Below the pieces are notes generated by a model. It searched no databases. It was not told where the DNA came from and saw only the letters and a program-made list of their open reading frames with translations. Shown in pieces: positions 25,520 through 35,312 of a stretch of DNA of 64,000 nt (the first letter of the stretch is position 1; every line of letters starts with the position of its first letter). Source of the stretch: Bacteroides propionicigenes (lineage in GTDB: Bacteria; Bacteroidota; Bacteroidia; Bacteroidales; Bacteroidaceae); contig NZ_JAHBBW010000001.1 of NCBI RefSeq assembly GCF_018390535.1, positions 496,001 through 560,000 on the forward strand. Reading direction: 5' to 3'. The position numbers and the translations under genes were made by a program.

Positions 25520-28500
25520 ATGCAAAGAATGTCTAAAATGAAAAACATGCGCACGGCGTTACTATTCCTCTTAGTAACCATGATATCGCTTAGTATATCA
25601 GCGCAAAATGTAACCGTAAAAGGTACTGTGAAAGACAAGACAGGAGAAACCGTTATCGGTGCTTCTGTAGTCCAAAAAGGGAATACCGGTAATGGTACAA
25701 TCACTGACATTGACGGTAACTTTACCCTAAGTGTTCCGGGCAATGCAACTTTAGTCATCTCTTATGTGGGAATGACAACACAGGAAGTTGCCTTGAAAGG
25801 AAAAACTCAAATCAATGTTGTTTTGGAAGATGACGCACAAGCCTTGGAAGAAGTGGTAGTCATCGGTTACGGTACAGCTAAAAAGAAAGACTTAACAGGT
25901 GCGGTCAGCACAGTAAAAGGAGCCGACTTGGCTAAAGTTCCCGTAACCAATGCAGCCGAAGCATTAACCGGTAAACTGGCCGGTGTGCAAATCACAACGA
26001 CTGACGGCTCTCCTGATGCAGAAATGATTATCAAAGTGCGTGGAGGCGGCTCTATTACCGGAGACAGTTCTCCTCTTTATATAGTAGACGGCTTTCCGGT
26101 ATCAAGTATCAGCGACATTGCTCCAACCGATATTGAAGACATCACCGTGTTGAAAGATGCAGCTTCTACCGCCATCTACGGTTCACAAGGTGCTAACGGT
26201 GTAATATTAATCACCACTAAAGGGGCTAAAGGCGGAAAGACAACCGTCAGCTATAACGGATATGTACAAGGAAAAACAATCCGCAAGACTTTGGATGTAA
26301 TGAACCCCTATCAGTTTGTCATGTACAATTACGAGCGTCAAGCTCTTAGAGGCGCTTCCGCCATCAGAGGTTTTGAAGAACGTTATGGTGCGTATGGCGA
26401 CTTAGATTTATACAAATACCAACAAGGTCACAACTGGCAGGAAGAAATGTTCGACAACAGCGACCTGTCTCAGTCACATAACATCAGCATTACCGGTGGT
26501 AGCGAAAAAACCAAATTCACATTAAGCGGAACTTATGCCAACGACAACAGCTTAATGGAGAACAATGGATACAGACGTTACAATATGAATTTCAAACTGA
26601 AGCATGAACTATACAAGAATCTAAGTCTGGACTTTGGCGCACGCTTGGCCGATACCGAAACCAAAGGTGTGGGTACAGGTGGTGGCTCATACAAAATCCG
26701 TTCTTATGATGCTTTAATGAAAGCTCCTGTAAACGGTCTGTATGACCAAATTGATATTGATCCGAGCACGCTTCCGGAAGAAGAATATGAAGAATATGTT
26801 AACGCAACACGCAGCTTGAAAGATCAGGTTAACGACTACTGGAGAAGAAAGAACGAGCGTCGTTACAACTTCAATGCAGCCATCAACTGGAATATCACAA
26901 AGAACTTCACCTATCGTGCAGAAGGCGGTTACGACTATACCTTCTTCCAACAAAAAGACTGGTATGGCCCAAGAAGCAGCAAAGCTGTCCAAGACGGTCA
27001 AGGATTGCCAATGGGCGAATGGGAAAAGAAAGACTCATGGAAACTTCGTGCAGCACACACTCTGACTTGGAAACAAAAATTCAACAAGATTCATGATGTG
27101 AACATCATGGTAGGACAAGAATATGTGGCATCCAACAGCGAAAGCAATGAAATTATCGGCAAATTCTTCCAAGAAGATATCACTCCGGAAAAGATGTTCG
27201 CAAGTATGGCAGCCAATTCCGGTGCTACAGGTTCACGCACTATTTCTTCTCAATTAGGACAAGAAGACAGGACAATATCTTTCTTCGGACGTGCCAATTA
27301 CAGTCTGTTAGACAAATACCTATTGACCTTCACCATCCGTGCGGACGGTTCTTCCAAATTTACCAAAGGCAACCGTTGGGGATATTTCCCTGCCGCAGCT
27401 CTCGCATGGCGTGTAATAGAAGAACCATTTATGGAACCTGCCAAAGAGTTCATGTCCAACTTGAAGCTCCGTTTATCTTATGGTACTGCCGGTAATAACC
27501 GTATCGGTAATTCTCTGTACGAAACCAGCTATAAGGCATACTCCGGCGGTAAATACTATGGAGCCGGTGAAGAGCAGAATCCTCACTATACATTGAACAA
27601 CGACCAGCTTGCCAACCCCGACTTGAAATGGGAAACAACAATTACCCGTAACGTCGGTTTGGACTTCGGCTTCTTTAACGAAAGACTTACCGGTAGCATT
27701 GATTATTACTGGAACACAGTTAAAGACCTGCTCATAGAACAAAGCATCACAGCCATCGGCTACAAGACCATGCAACAGAATATCGGCCAAACCTCAAACC
27801 GAGGTGTTGAATTGAGCTTGAACGCAGCTATTCTTCAAAAGAAAGATTACTCTTTGAACTTTAATTTCAACATCGGTTTCAACAAAAACAAAGTTGACAA
27901 ATTAGCAAACGGCATATCATCCATGTCGTACAACTCCGGAGCATTCTCCTCGGATATGCGTGGACGCGACGACTACCGCGTAATCGTAGGTGAGCCTTTA
28001 GGCATTGTATGGGGATTTGTGTATGACGGCATATATGGCGTAGATGACTTTGTCACTTATACAGATGACAACGGCAAGACCCAATTTCAGTTTGACAAAT
28101 CCGGGAATTATATCCTGAAAGAAGGCGTTACAGACAACACCTACACAACTGCAAGCTCTTACGGAGGTCTCCGTCCGGGAGCTATGAAACTGAAAGACCA
28201 AGACGGCGACGGTAAAATTACAGAAAAAGGCGACCGTGTAATCATCGGACGTACCCAACCCAAGTTTACCGGTGGTTTCGGTTTAAGCGGTAACTACAAA
28301 TGGTTCGACATATCCGCCAACTTCAACTTTGTGGTAGGCAATGATGTTTATAATATGGACAAGATGGTATCTTCTCAATCCTACCGTAACTCTTACGCCA
28401 ACCTCCGTGCAGAAATGGCTCCTGTAACATTAGGCGGTAGGGCATGGACCTATCTGGATCAGTCAAACGGTACTATCATTACCGATTATGAGACTCTGAA

Positions 28501-28843
28501 AGCCATGAATGCCAATGCCTCTTACTGGTCTGCCACTACCATGTCCGACAATAACCCTGTACCTACCTCATGGGCAGTAGAAGACGGTTCATTCCTGCGT
28601 CTGCAGAACCTGACCGTAGGTTTTACCTTACCTAAAGACTGGACAAGAAAGTTCGCTTGCAATCAACTTCGTCTGTACTGCACGCTCAACAATCTGTTCT
28701 GCATCACCGGTTATGACGGTTACGACCCTGAGGTGAACTCAGCTATCCGTAACAGCAAGACAAGCGGTGTCACTCCGGGTGCCGATTACTCTGCATATCC
28801 CAAATCATTCTCTTGGACAGCAGGTGTCAACATTACATTCTAA
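25520..28843 (+). CDS. SusC-type TonB-dependent transporter 1
   Basis: A 1107-residue outer-membrane transporter that imports oligosaccharides using TonB energy. After the signal peptide (ending SISAQN) a carboxypeptidase-regulatory-like domain follows (VTVKGTVKDKTGETVIGASV...TDIDGNFTLSV, residues ~30-110). Then come the EALEEVVVIGYGTAKK junction, the plug (LAGVQITT...SPLYIVDGFPV, VLKDAASTAIYGSQGANGVILITTK) and a 22-strand barrel ending in aromatic VNITF. There is no N-terminal anti-sigma STN domain, so regulation fits the hybrid sensor rather than an ECF sigma pair. Three Met codons lie near the start (25520, 25529, 25538); the first is given. SusD-1 follows after 21 bases. Confidence 0.95.
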   Translation: MQRMSKMKNMRTALLFLLVTMISLSISAQNVTVKGTVKDKTGETVIGASVVQKGNTGNGTITDIDGNFTLSVPGNATLVISYVGMTTQEVALKGKTQINVVLEDDAQALEEVVVIGYGTAKKKDLTGAVSTVKGADLAKVPVTNAAEALTGKLAGVQITTTDGSPDAEMIIKVRGGGSITGDSSPLYIVDGFPVSSISDIAPTDIEDITVLKDAASTAIYGSQGANGVILITTKGAKGGKTTVSYNGYVQGKTIRKTLDVMNPYQFVMYNYERQALRGASAIRGFEERYGAYGDLDLYKYQQGHNWQEEMFDNSDLSQSHNISITGGSEKTKFTLSGTYANDNSLMENNGYRRYNMNFKLKHELYKNLSLDFGARLADTETKGVGTGGGSYKIRSYDALMKAPVNGLYDQIDIDPSTLPEEEYEEYVNATRSLKDQVNDYWRRKNERRYNFNAAINWNITKNFTYRAEGGYDYTFFQQKDWYGPRSSKAVQDGQGLPMGEWEKKDSWKLRAAHTLTWKQKFNKIHDVNIMVGQEYVASNSESNEIIGKFFQEDITPEKMFASMAANSGATGSRTISSQLGQEDRTISFFGRANYSLLDKYLLTFTIRADGSSKFTKGNRWGYFPAAALAWRVIEEPFMEPAKEFMSNLKLRLSYGTAGNNRIGNSLYETSYKAYSGGKYYGAGEEQNPHYTLNNDQLANPDLKWETTITRNVGLDFGFFNERLTGSIDYYWNTVKDLLIEQSITAIGYKTMQQNIGQTSNRGVELSLNAAILQKKDYSLNFNFNIGFNKNKVDKLANGISSMSYNSGAFSSDMRGRDDYRVIVGEPLGIVWGFVYDGIYGVDDFVTYTDDNGKTQFQFDKSGNYILKEGVTDNTYTTASSYGGLRPGAMKLKDQDGDGKITEKGDRVIIGRTQPKFTGGFGLSGNYKWFDISANFNFVVGNDVYNMDKMVSSQSYRNSYANLRAEMAPVTLGGRAWTYLDQSNGTIITDYETLKAMNANASYWSATTMSDNNPVPTSWAVEDGSFLRLQNLTVGFTLPKDWTRKFACNQLRLYCTLNNLFCITGYDGYDPEVNSAIRNSKTSGVTPGADYSAYPKSFSWTAGVNITF

Positions 28844-28864
28844 TTAATAAATAATTGAAGAAAC

Positions 28865-30934
28865 ATGAAGAAGAAATTTATATATATAGCAACTTTAATC
28901 TGCGGCCTGTTCCTCACATCCTCTTGTGATGATATGCTCGACACAGAGTCCTTGTCCACAGATGACTTATCGTACGTATGTTCCAATCCTACGGACGCAC
29001 GCAAGATGGTCTCTCACGTTTACTCATACTTTTGCGAAGATACCTACACCTCACGTATGGGTACCAACTGGATGCAAAATACAGATATTGAAGTAGGTTT
29101 CATCAACAAAGCTCAAAGAGAAAATACCGACCGTCGTGGAGTATGGGGATTGAATATGAAATATTTCAGTGATATTCTGAACTGCTGGGACAACACCTAC
29201 AAAGCTATCGACTTTGCCAATCAGTGTATCAAAGGCATAGAAGCAAGCGAACGTTATACCGAAGGGGATAAGGACATGAAGCAACTCCTCGGAGAGGCTT
29301 ACTGCCTGCGCGCCTATTGGTACTGGATATTGTGCAACTTTTGGGGAGACGTACCTTTTGCCACAACACCGTCAACTAAAGATGAAATGCATAACGATCC
29401 GCGCACTGACAAGAACATTATTTATACACATTGTATCCAAGACCTTATCAACATCGAAGAAGATATGCAATGGAGCAATGAAATCGGTGTGGAATATATG
29501 AACCGTGAATTTGCATTAGGTTTTATTGCCAAGCTGGCTATGTTCCGTGCAGGCTACTCTATGCAAGCAGACGGAACAATGGCACGCTGCACAGAAAGCG
29601 GTGAAGAATATACCGTTACCTACACTGATGAAAACGGAAATGAAGCGACAGCTTCTTCAGCCGATGATTATTATAAAGTAGCAAAAGCTTATGCACTTAA
29701 ACTCATCAAACTGAAAGACCGTGCTCTGAATCCAGACTTCAAAGAAATATTCGACAACCAAATCAATGGCTGCAACCCCGCTAACGGAGATGTATTGTTC
29801 GAACTCGGATACGTTACCAACTCTGGCGGTGATATAGGCTGGTGTCATGGTTTAAGTGTAGTAAACAGTTCCAAAGGTTCAGGTACTACTTATACCAACT
29901 TAACTCCGAGTTATGCTTGTTCTTTTGCCCCTACAGACCAACGCCTGTCTGCCACATGTGCCAACTATCGCTGGCTGTACGACAATAAGCAGAATGCAGT
30001 AGACGGATTCAGCGTACAACCCGCAAAATGGTGCCGTCTGGATTTGGTGACAGCCACAGAGAGCAAAGGTACAGGTATCAACTGGCCTATCTTGCGCTAT
30101 GCAGACGTCCTGCTGTTGCTGGCAGAAGCTGAAAATGAGATTAATAATGCCCCTACACAAACAGCCAAAGATATGCTGAAACGAGTACGCGAGCGCGCAT
30201 TTGCCAATGCTTCCGACAAAACTGCCCAAGTAGACAATTACATCAATGCTTTGACAGATCATGACGCATTTAAGCAAGCCATCATCAATGAAAGAGCTTG
30301 GGAATTCGGTGGTGAGAATATCCGCAAATTCGACCTTATCCGTTGGAACTACTACAGTGACGCTATCGTAAATACAATAGAATGGATGCGCGACATTGCC
30401 ATCAACTATCAACAGTTGAAACTGGAAGGGGGCGAACTGATTTACGACAAAAACCAACCGGTAGAAGCCAAGAACATTGCATCACGTCTCTACTTCAAAT
30501 ATCAGGAAGGTAAAGTCGTATTCGAAGCCGGTAACAGCAACTTGTACACTACATATTACGACCGTTCCGAGAGTCCTTACAAAGAAGCAGAAAGCCTGAA
30601 AGACGATGATATCAAAGACGCAGGTGCTACATACGAAGGTCTGAAATATGTAAGTTTCGTAGACGGGTTTATCAGTGTCAGCGAGAAAGACCCTGAAACC
30701 AATCAAGCTTACGGAAAGGATGAAGCCGGAGATCCCATAAAGAAAGGTGTGGTAAACGAAAAAATCACTTCTTCTTGGTATGGTTTGACCGCAGGTGTAT
30801 TGGTGACAGGAACAGAAGACATCTCAAGCTTGAGAACCAAAGTGACTCCTTATGTATTCCCTATCCCGTCAGACCGTATCATGTCATCGGGTGGTGTATT
30901 ATCTAACGATGGTTATGCAATCCGTAACAAATAA
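28865..30934 (+). CDS. SusD/RagB-type surface glycan-binding lipoprotein 1
   Basis: A 689-residue lipoprotein (lipobox LFLTSSCDD, Cys22) that caps the SusC-1 barrel and binds the glycan at the surface. SusD features are the helical TPR-like core (CWDNTYKAIDFANQCI, LLGEAYCLRAYWYWILCNFWGDVPF), ILRYADVLLLLAEAENEI and the C-terminal INERAWEFGGENIRKFDLIRW. It is longer than the usual 500-600 residues. The extra length lies mainly in loops such as residues ~235-260 and in the C-terminal third. Located between SusC-1 (21 bases) and the surface lipoprotein (15 bases). Confidence 0.95.
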   Translation: MKKKFIYIATLICGLFLTSSCDDMLDTESLSTDDLSYVCSNPTDARKMVSHVYSYFCEDTYTSRMGTNWMQNTDIEVGFINKAQRENTDRRGVWGLNMKYFSDILNCWDNTYKAIDFANQCIKGIEASERYTEGDKDMKQLLGEAYCLRAYWYWILCNFWGDVPFATTPSTKDEMHNDPRTDKNIIYTHCIQDLINIEEDMQWSNEIGVEYMNREFALGFIAKLAMFRAGYSMQADGTMARCTESGEEYTVTYTDENGNEATASSADDYYKVAKAYALKLIKLKDRALNPDFKEIFDNQINGCNPANGDVLFELGYVTNSGGDIGWCHGLSVVNSSKGSGTTYTNLTPSYACSFAPTDQRLSATCANYRWLYDNKQNAVDGFSVQPAKWCRLDLVTATESKGTGINWPILRYADVLLLLAEAENEINNAPTQTAKDMLKRVRERAFANASDKTAQVDNYINALTDHDAFKQAIINERAWEFGGENIRKFDLIRWNYYSDAIVNTIEWMRDIAINYQQLKLEGGELIYDKNQPVEAKNIASRLYFKYQEGKVVFEAGNSNLYTTYYDRSESPYKEAESLKDDDIKDAGATYEGLKYVSFVDGFISVSEKDPETNQAYGKDEAGDPIKKGVVNEKITSSWYGLTAGVLVTGTEDISSLRTKVTPYVFPIPSDRIMSSGGVLSNDGYAIRNK

Positions 30935-30949
30935 AAAAACAGCAGTATT

Positions 30950-32740
30950 ATGAAAATCAAGAAATATATATCAATCATGTTTCTTGCGTTGACAGCAAGT
31001 TACACCTTTACCGCATGTAGCGATGATGACTCCCTCGGTGAAGCTCCTCGTCTGTTTCGTCCGGTAACATCACTGGAAGTGAAAAACAATAATCTGGTAG
31101 CTACTTGGGAAAACATCAAAGGAGCTACAGACTATGTGTTGGAACTGTATCGGGTAACCGGTACAGACGACCAAGACAACAATACCTACGAACTCCTGTC
31201 GGAAGTTTCTTGTCAAACTTCCCCCTACACTTTCGAAGGGCTGAACTGGGACGAGAAATACATGGTGAAGATTAAATGTAAAGGCATAGGCAAAGAGTCC
31301 GAACAATACCAGACTCTGGATGCAAACATTGCTTACATCTCTCGCTTGTCAGGAACTAAAGCCATTGACAATGCAGTACGTATCAGTTGGAAAGAGGCCA
31401 GCGGCTCCAATGCCGATATCATCAAGGCCATTAAAGTTGTAACTGAAACTACCGCTCCCGATGCAGCAACAAGAGCCGAGGGAGAAGATGGTAGCGAAAC
31501 TACCGCACGTATAGAATTGGTATCTGAAGCAGAACTTAATGCCGGATATAAAGATATCTTTAATCTGAGTCCCGAAACGAAGTACACTTTTTATGCTTAC
31601 AAAGATGACGAGATACTGGATAACTCAACGTATGCAGGTAAGCTGAGCACAACAACAACAACTACACCGGATTTTGGAGAGCTGTTCCCTAATGGATATG
31701 TGGACTTACGCAATCAACCGGACGTAGATCCTGAAGTCTTATTCCAAGACAAAGAGTTCTGGGCTACTATCACAGAAGGTATGGGAGTTATACTTGCAGG
31801 TGGAACTGATTATAAAATTGAAAAAGAGTTTGAATTCTCCAATTCTATTTCATTCATGACAGGACCAACTTTAGGCAAAAATGCGCGTATTGTCTTAAGT
31901 GCAGGAATGAAAGGTAGTGGTACAATAGAAAAAATACAATTTTCCAATATTGACTTTTGCGGAAAGAAAGTTATTACCGAAGGTGAAGATTTAGGCATAG
32001 ATTATATTGTTACTTATAATAACACTCCCAAAAATCTATCAGGTAACCAAATTTTTAACCCTAATGGCTCAAACTCAACAATTAAAGAACTCATTTTTAA
32101 AGGATGTAATATAAAAGGTTTTCGTGGTGTTGTACGCGGGCAAACATCAAACGACAACTTTACAAAAATAGTATTTGAGGAGTGCATGATTAATGGCGTT
32201 GGTGAACAAGGAGTTGTTACAAATGCAGATAAGGGTGCAGACTGGCAAGAAATCACATTTAAAGACTGCACAATCTATAATATTTGTATGCTCATAGATG
32301 TGCGTAAAACAAAAAATCCCCCTACCATTAATATCACTAATTGTACATTCTGCTACGCACCAGTAGAAAATGAGCAAGACCAAAAACTCCCATTGTTCCG
32401 TACTGATAAAAATGAAGTCAATATAAATATAAGCAACACATTATTCGGTCCTTCTATGTGGACTGATAATCATAAAGCAGGAAATATCAGAACTTTTACA
32501 CCTGGTATTAAAGGTTCTGTCTTTGTTGACAAAGCATCCAATACAACATTTTCAGTGAAGAGTAGCTATAAAACAAACTTTACATGGACTGATTTTGCTG
32601 GAAAGACATATCCTCTTGATGGTCTTCTTCCCTTAGATTTTGATGAGAAATCTTTGTGGCAAGACCCCGAAAACGGAGACTTCAAAGTTATTGGTGTCAT
32701 TGGTGAAGACGGTATCGGCGCTTCCAAATGGTTACAATAA
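30950..32740 (+). CDS. Surface lipoprotein with fibronectin-III-like and DUF4957/DUF5123-like beta-helix regions
   Basis: A 596-residue lipoprotein (lipobox YTFTACSDD, Cys23) following SusC-1 and SusD-1. Two Fn3-like modules fill ~35-240 (LVATWENIKGATDYVLELYRV, VRISWKEASGSNADIIKAIKV...FYAYKDDEIL). From ~245 a repetitive right-handed beta-helix-like section begins (ISFMTGPTLGKNARIVLSAG, IEKIQFSNIDFCGKK, IKELIFKGCNIKGF, FTKIVFEECMING, WQEITFKDCTIY), of the DUF4957/DUF5123 kind seen in pectin loci. Catalytic residues are not evident, so it probably binds pectin. The 3' half is visibly A+T-richer than the rest (27% versus 43% G+C in two sampled 60-base lines), possibly an exchanged or variable segment. 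Confidence 0.78.
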   Translation: MKIKKYISIMFLALTASYTFTACSDDDSLGEAPRLFRPVTSLEVKNNNLVATWENIKGATDYVLELYRVTGTDDQDNNTYELLSEVSCQTSPYTFEGLNWDEKYMVKIKCKGIGKESEQYQTLDANIAYISRLSGTKAIDNAVRISWKEASGSNADIIKAIKVVTETTAPDAATRAEGEDGSETTARIELVSEAELNAGYKDIFNLSPETKYTFYAYKDDEILDNSTYAGKLSTTTTTTPDFGELFPNGYVDLRNQPDVDPEVLFQDKEFWATITEGMGVILAGGTDYKIEKEFEFSNSISFMTGPTLGKNARIVLSAGMKGSGTIEKIQFSNIDFCGKKVITEGEDLGIDYIVTYNNTPKNLSGNQIFNPNGSNSTIKELIFKGCNIKGFRGVVRGQTSNDNFTKIVFEECMINGVGEQGVVTNADKGADWQEITFKDCTIYNICMLIDVRKTKNPPTINITNCTFCYAPVENEQDQKLPLFRTDKNEVNINISNTLFGPSMWTDNHKAGNIRTFTPGIKGSVFVDKASNTTFSVKSSYKTNFTWTDFAGKTYPLDGLLPLDFDEKSLWQDPENGDFKVIGVIGEDGIGASKWLQ

Positions 32741-32761
32741 CTAAACACCTAAAACTATAAA

Positions 32762-32800
32762 AAGTAAGGGTTGGCTTTGAAGCCAACCCTTACTTTTTAT
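32762..32800 (+). terminator. Terminator of the SusC-1 operon
   Basis: Perfect 15-bp arms at 32762-32776 and 32781-32795 with a 4-base loop, then TTTAT. It lies 21 bases after the surface lipoprotein stop. Confidence 0.85.
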
Positions 32801-32871
32801 ACATCAGTCCCCCCTTCCACCTTCCACACCCCCCTATCCGTCGGGCTTTGCGGGTGGAACCCACATCAGCA

Positions 32872-33510
32872 TCACTGCCTCACAATCCTGTCCCTGCTCA
32901 CCCCGTAATATCCCGCCACAGGCACATACACAGGCTGTGTAGGTATTCCGATGTTCCGTATTTTGCCTTCCGTCCTCAGCCTTCGGATATGTTCCATCGC
33001 CTTCGACTTCATAAATCCGCATATCTGCTGGAAGTCGGCTCGCGTCATCAGCTGGTAGTCGGCGAAATACGTCCGCAAGCGCATATCTATTTCCACGTCC
33101 GACAGCTTACGGGAGTGTCCGTTATGCTTGATATTCTTAAGCTTCACAACCCCTATCTCGTTCTTCAATGCTTGGTCGGCACGAAACTTGATACCTTTCA
33201 GACGAACTTTCGTGTTTTTACGTTTCGTATCTGCCGTCACCTCCTCTACACATTTCAGCGTAGGATGGAAATAGCCTATCCCGTCCAAATGCACTTGGCG
33301 TCCGTCGCCCAACTCTTCGCCCAGTATATGCGACAAGGCATCGAGCACAGACGTTACATCCGTTTCCGTCAGTGAGCAACGTTCTTGAATCCTGCGCCTC
33401 ACATAGTCCGTTCCTATCTTTCCATTGAGCGTAATGCGCGCATGGAGCTTTTTCTCGTCCGGTCGGTTCGGCGGTACCGGATTCTCGTACCATTCAAAAT
33501 GAATTGCCAT
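32872..33510 (-). CDS. HU-like DNA-binding protein with C-terminal winged-helix-like extension
   Basis: A 212-residue protein. Residues ~20-120 resemble the HU/IHF-like proteins of Bacteroidetes (ARITLNGKIGTDYVRRRIQERCSLTETDVTSVLDAL...VHLDGIGYFHPTL...VRLKGIKFRADQ). The C-terminal ~70 residues look like a DNA-binding helical module (MTRADFQQICGFMKSKAMEHIRRLRTEGKI). Such genes often accompany VapE-type genes in Bacteroides, and here it is divergent from one across a repeat-rich 329-bp gap. A near-palindrome (33514-33531, CAGTA/TACTG arms) lies between its ATG and the likely -7 element (TAACTTTA, minus, 33541-33534) and could be a self-regulatory site. It may bind the nearby 22-bp repeats; that is inference. 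Confidence 0.75.
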   Translation of the reverse strand: MAIHFEWYENPVPPNRPDEKKLHARITLNGKIGTDYVRRRIQERCSLTETDVTSVLDALSHILGEELGDGRQVHLDGIGYFHPTLKCVEEVTADTKRKNTKVRLKGIKFRADQALKNEIGVVKLKNIKHNGHSRKLSDVEIDMRLRTYFADYQLMTRADFQQICGFMKSKAMEHIRRLRTEGKIRNIGIPTQPVYVPVAGYYGVSRDRIVRQ

Positions 33511-33589
33511 AGTGCAGTATTTATTTATACTGTGTAAAGTTAGTGTTTTCCCATGAGATAATCTATTATTCCTATAAGAATAAATGAAT

Positions 33590-33672
33590 GCTGACTACTG
33601 CCAACAGACCTGTTGACAAATGTAAACAGATACGTTGACAGATATAAATAGACCTGTTTACTACTGTCAACA
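33590..33672. repeat. Iteron-like cluster on a 22-bp lattice upstream of the VapE-like gene
   Basis: Core TGTTGACAnnTnTAAAC. Direct copies stand at 33611-33627 and 33633-33649 (22 bp apart). Inverted copies flank them at 33590-33606 and 33656-33672 (66 bp = 3 x 22 apart). A second word, AGACCTGTT, occurs at 33606 and 33650 (44 bp = 2 x 22). The surrounding gap (33511-33839) has no other gene-like content. The layout resembles iterons of replication origins or a multi-site operator. Confidence 0.7.
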
Positions 33673-33839
33673 TCCTATTTTACTACGAGGAAAAACAGGC
33701 TATCCTACGTTGAAAATAGAATAAAACAAGGGTTTGAGTTGTTCGGCGCTACAAGCGAAAATAGTACGGAAAAGGCTTGCAAAAGGAGGTTTGCCGATAG
33801 TAACTTCGTGACACAAAACAATTAATAAAAACAATTTAT

Positions 33840-35087
33840 ATGATGGAAAACAGCATTATGAAATTTATCTCTTTCTTAATAAGAGATTGGAGAAACGGAC
33901 ATCAAAGAAAATTCCTCGAACAAAAATCACCCGCCAAGCATCATCCGGTCAGCCTGACAGAGCAAGTGAACCGCTTTCTGCAAGTCACCTACGACTTTCG
34001 CTACAATATGCTGACAGAAGAAACCGAATACCGTCTCAGTGACAGCACACATGAAATATTCACACCGATAGGTAAGCGCGAACTGAACTCCCTGTGCCTT
34101 GAAGCCCATGCACAGGGTATCCTTTGTTGGGATAAAGACATCAGCCGCTATCTATTCTCTAAAAACGTACAAGAATATCACCCCTTCTTACTTTACTTCG
34201 ACCGGCTCCCCGTTTGGGACGGCATTGACCGGATTGGCAAACTGGCACGCCGCATCTCTTCCGAGCCATTCTGGATAAACGGCTTCCACATATGGATGCT
34301 CGGACTGGCCGCACAATGGACCGGAAAAACCGGAAAGCATGCCAACAGTGTAGCTCCCCTTCTCGTCAGCACCCGGCAGGGCTGCCTGAAATCCACCTTC
34401 TGCAAAAGCCTGATGCCCGACAGCCTGTCCCGTTACTATTCGGATGAGGTAGAGCTCACCTCACGAAGCAATGTCACCCGCAAAATGTCGGAAATGGGAC
34501 TGCTAAACCTCGACGAGTTCGACAAATACTCTATCGGAAAAATGCCCCTGCTCAAGAACCTGATGCAAATGGCAGACTTGAACCTATGCAAGGCATACCA
34601 AAGGAATTTTCGCAATCTGCCCCGCATCGCTTCTTTCATCGGCACAAGCAACCGCTTCGACCTGCTTTCCGATTCGACAGGCAGCCGCCGTTTTCTGTGC
34701 GTAGAGGTAAAGGAAAAAATAAATTGCAGCCACATCGAACATAAACAAATCTATGCACAGCTCAAACAGGAACTCTCGAATGGAGCCCGCTATTGGTTTA
34801 CCGCCGAAGAAGAACAGGAACTGCAAGAACACAACCGTACGTTCCAACGTCGTAATATGACGGATGAAGTACTCTTTTCATGCTTTCGCCCTGCCACCGA
34901 AAAAGACACTAAGGAGATGGTTCATAATCTTTCTGCCGCCGATATATTCAAAGCATTGAAAAAACAGAATCCCGCTGCCATGCGAGGAGTAAATCCTAAC
35001 AGTTTCGCGCAACTGCTATCTCCGGCTGGATTCGTACGCAAGCGCGGACGTTACGGTAACGTTTATCCGGTAGTGCAACTCGTCTGA
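33840..35087 (+). CDS. VapE/VirE-like P-loop ATPase (DUF3874-type), phage/plasmid replication-related
   Basis: A 415-residue protein similar to the VapE/virulence-associated E family of SF3-like ATPases and Bacteroides DUF3874 proteins. The P-loop is STRQGCLKSTF, where the usual GxxGxGKST has Leu in place of the second Gly. Walker B is LLNLDEFDKY, the sensor/Arg-finger region is ASFIGTSNRFDLLSDSTGSRRF, and an N-terminal helical part precedes the ATPase (LPVWDGIDRIGKLA near 120). A C-terminal segment (FAQLLSPAGFVRKRGRYGNVYPVV) looks like a winged helix. VapE proteins usually sit next to a primase; none is seen here. The pair with the HU-like gene and iteron-like repeats suggests a domesticated replication module. 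Confidence 0.72.
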   Translation: MMENSIMKFISFLIRDWRNGHQRKFLEQKSPAKHHPVSLTEQVNRFLQVTYDFRYNMLTEETEYRLSDSTHEIFTPIGKRELNSLCLEAHAQGILCWDKDISRYLFSKNVQEYHPFLLYFDRLPVWDGIDRIGKLARRISSEPFWINGFHIWMLGLAAQWTGKTGKHANSVAPLLVSTRQGCLKSTFCKSLMPDSLSRYYSDEVELTSRSNVTRKMSEMGLLNLDEFDKYSIGKMPLLKNLMQMADLNLCKAYQRNFRNLPRIASFIGTSNRFDLLSDSTGSRRFLCVEVKEKINCSHIEHKQIYAQLKQELSNGARYWFTAEEEQELQEHNRTFQRRNMTDEVLFSCFRPATEKDTKEMVHNLSAADIFKALKKQNPAAMRGVNPNSFAQLLSPAGFVRKRGRYGNVYPVVQLV

Positions 35088-35176
35088 ACAATGGTTCCAC
35101 CCGTAAAGTCCGATAAATAAAGGGATGCAGAAGTGTGTAAGGGGTGTCTTGCAAATCTGAGTTTCTCGTTAAAAAT

Positions 35177-35238
35177 CAATTTTTCCACAAAGAATACCAA
35201 AAAATAATCTTCTATTTATTAACAATCTATTACGTTTG
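35177..35238 (+). promoter_or_regulatory. SusC-2 promoter with paired pectin-locus operator
   Basis: CAATTTTTCCAC (35177-35188) and CAAAAAATAATC (35198-35209) are 21 bp apart. The proximal one starts 33 bp before the -7 box TACGTTTG (35231-35238). The leader to the ATG is about 70 bases. Confidence 0.65.
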
Positions 35239-35312
35239 TGTTCGATAACAGAGGGAAACACCTCACAATAGATGTTAACCTTTTATATTTAATAACTATA
35301 AAAAACAAACTT

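Noticed and set aside
33840-35087. Insertion sequence or transposase at the HU/VapE island
   Set aside because: No transposase or integrase motif, terminal inverted repeats or target-site duplication could be seen on either side.
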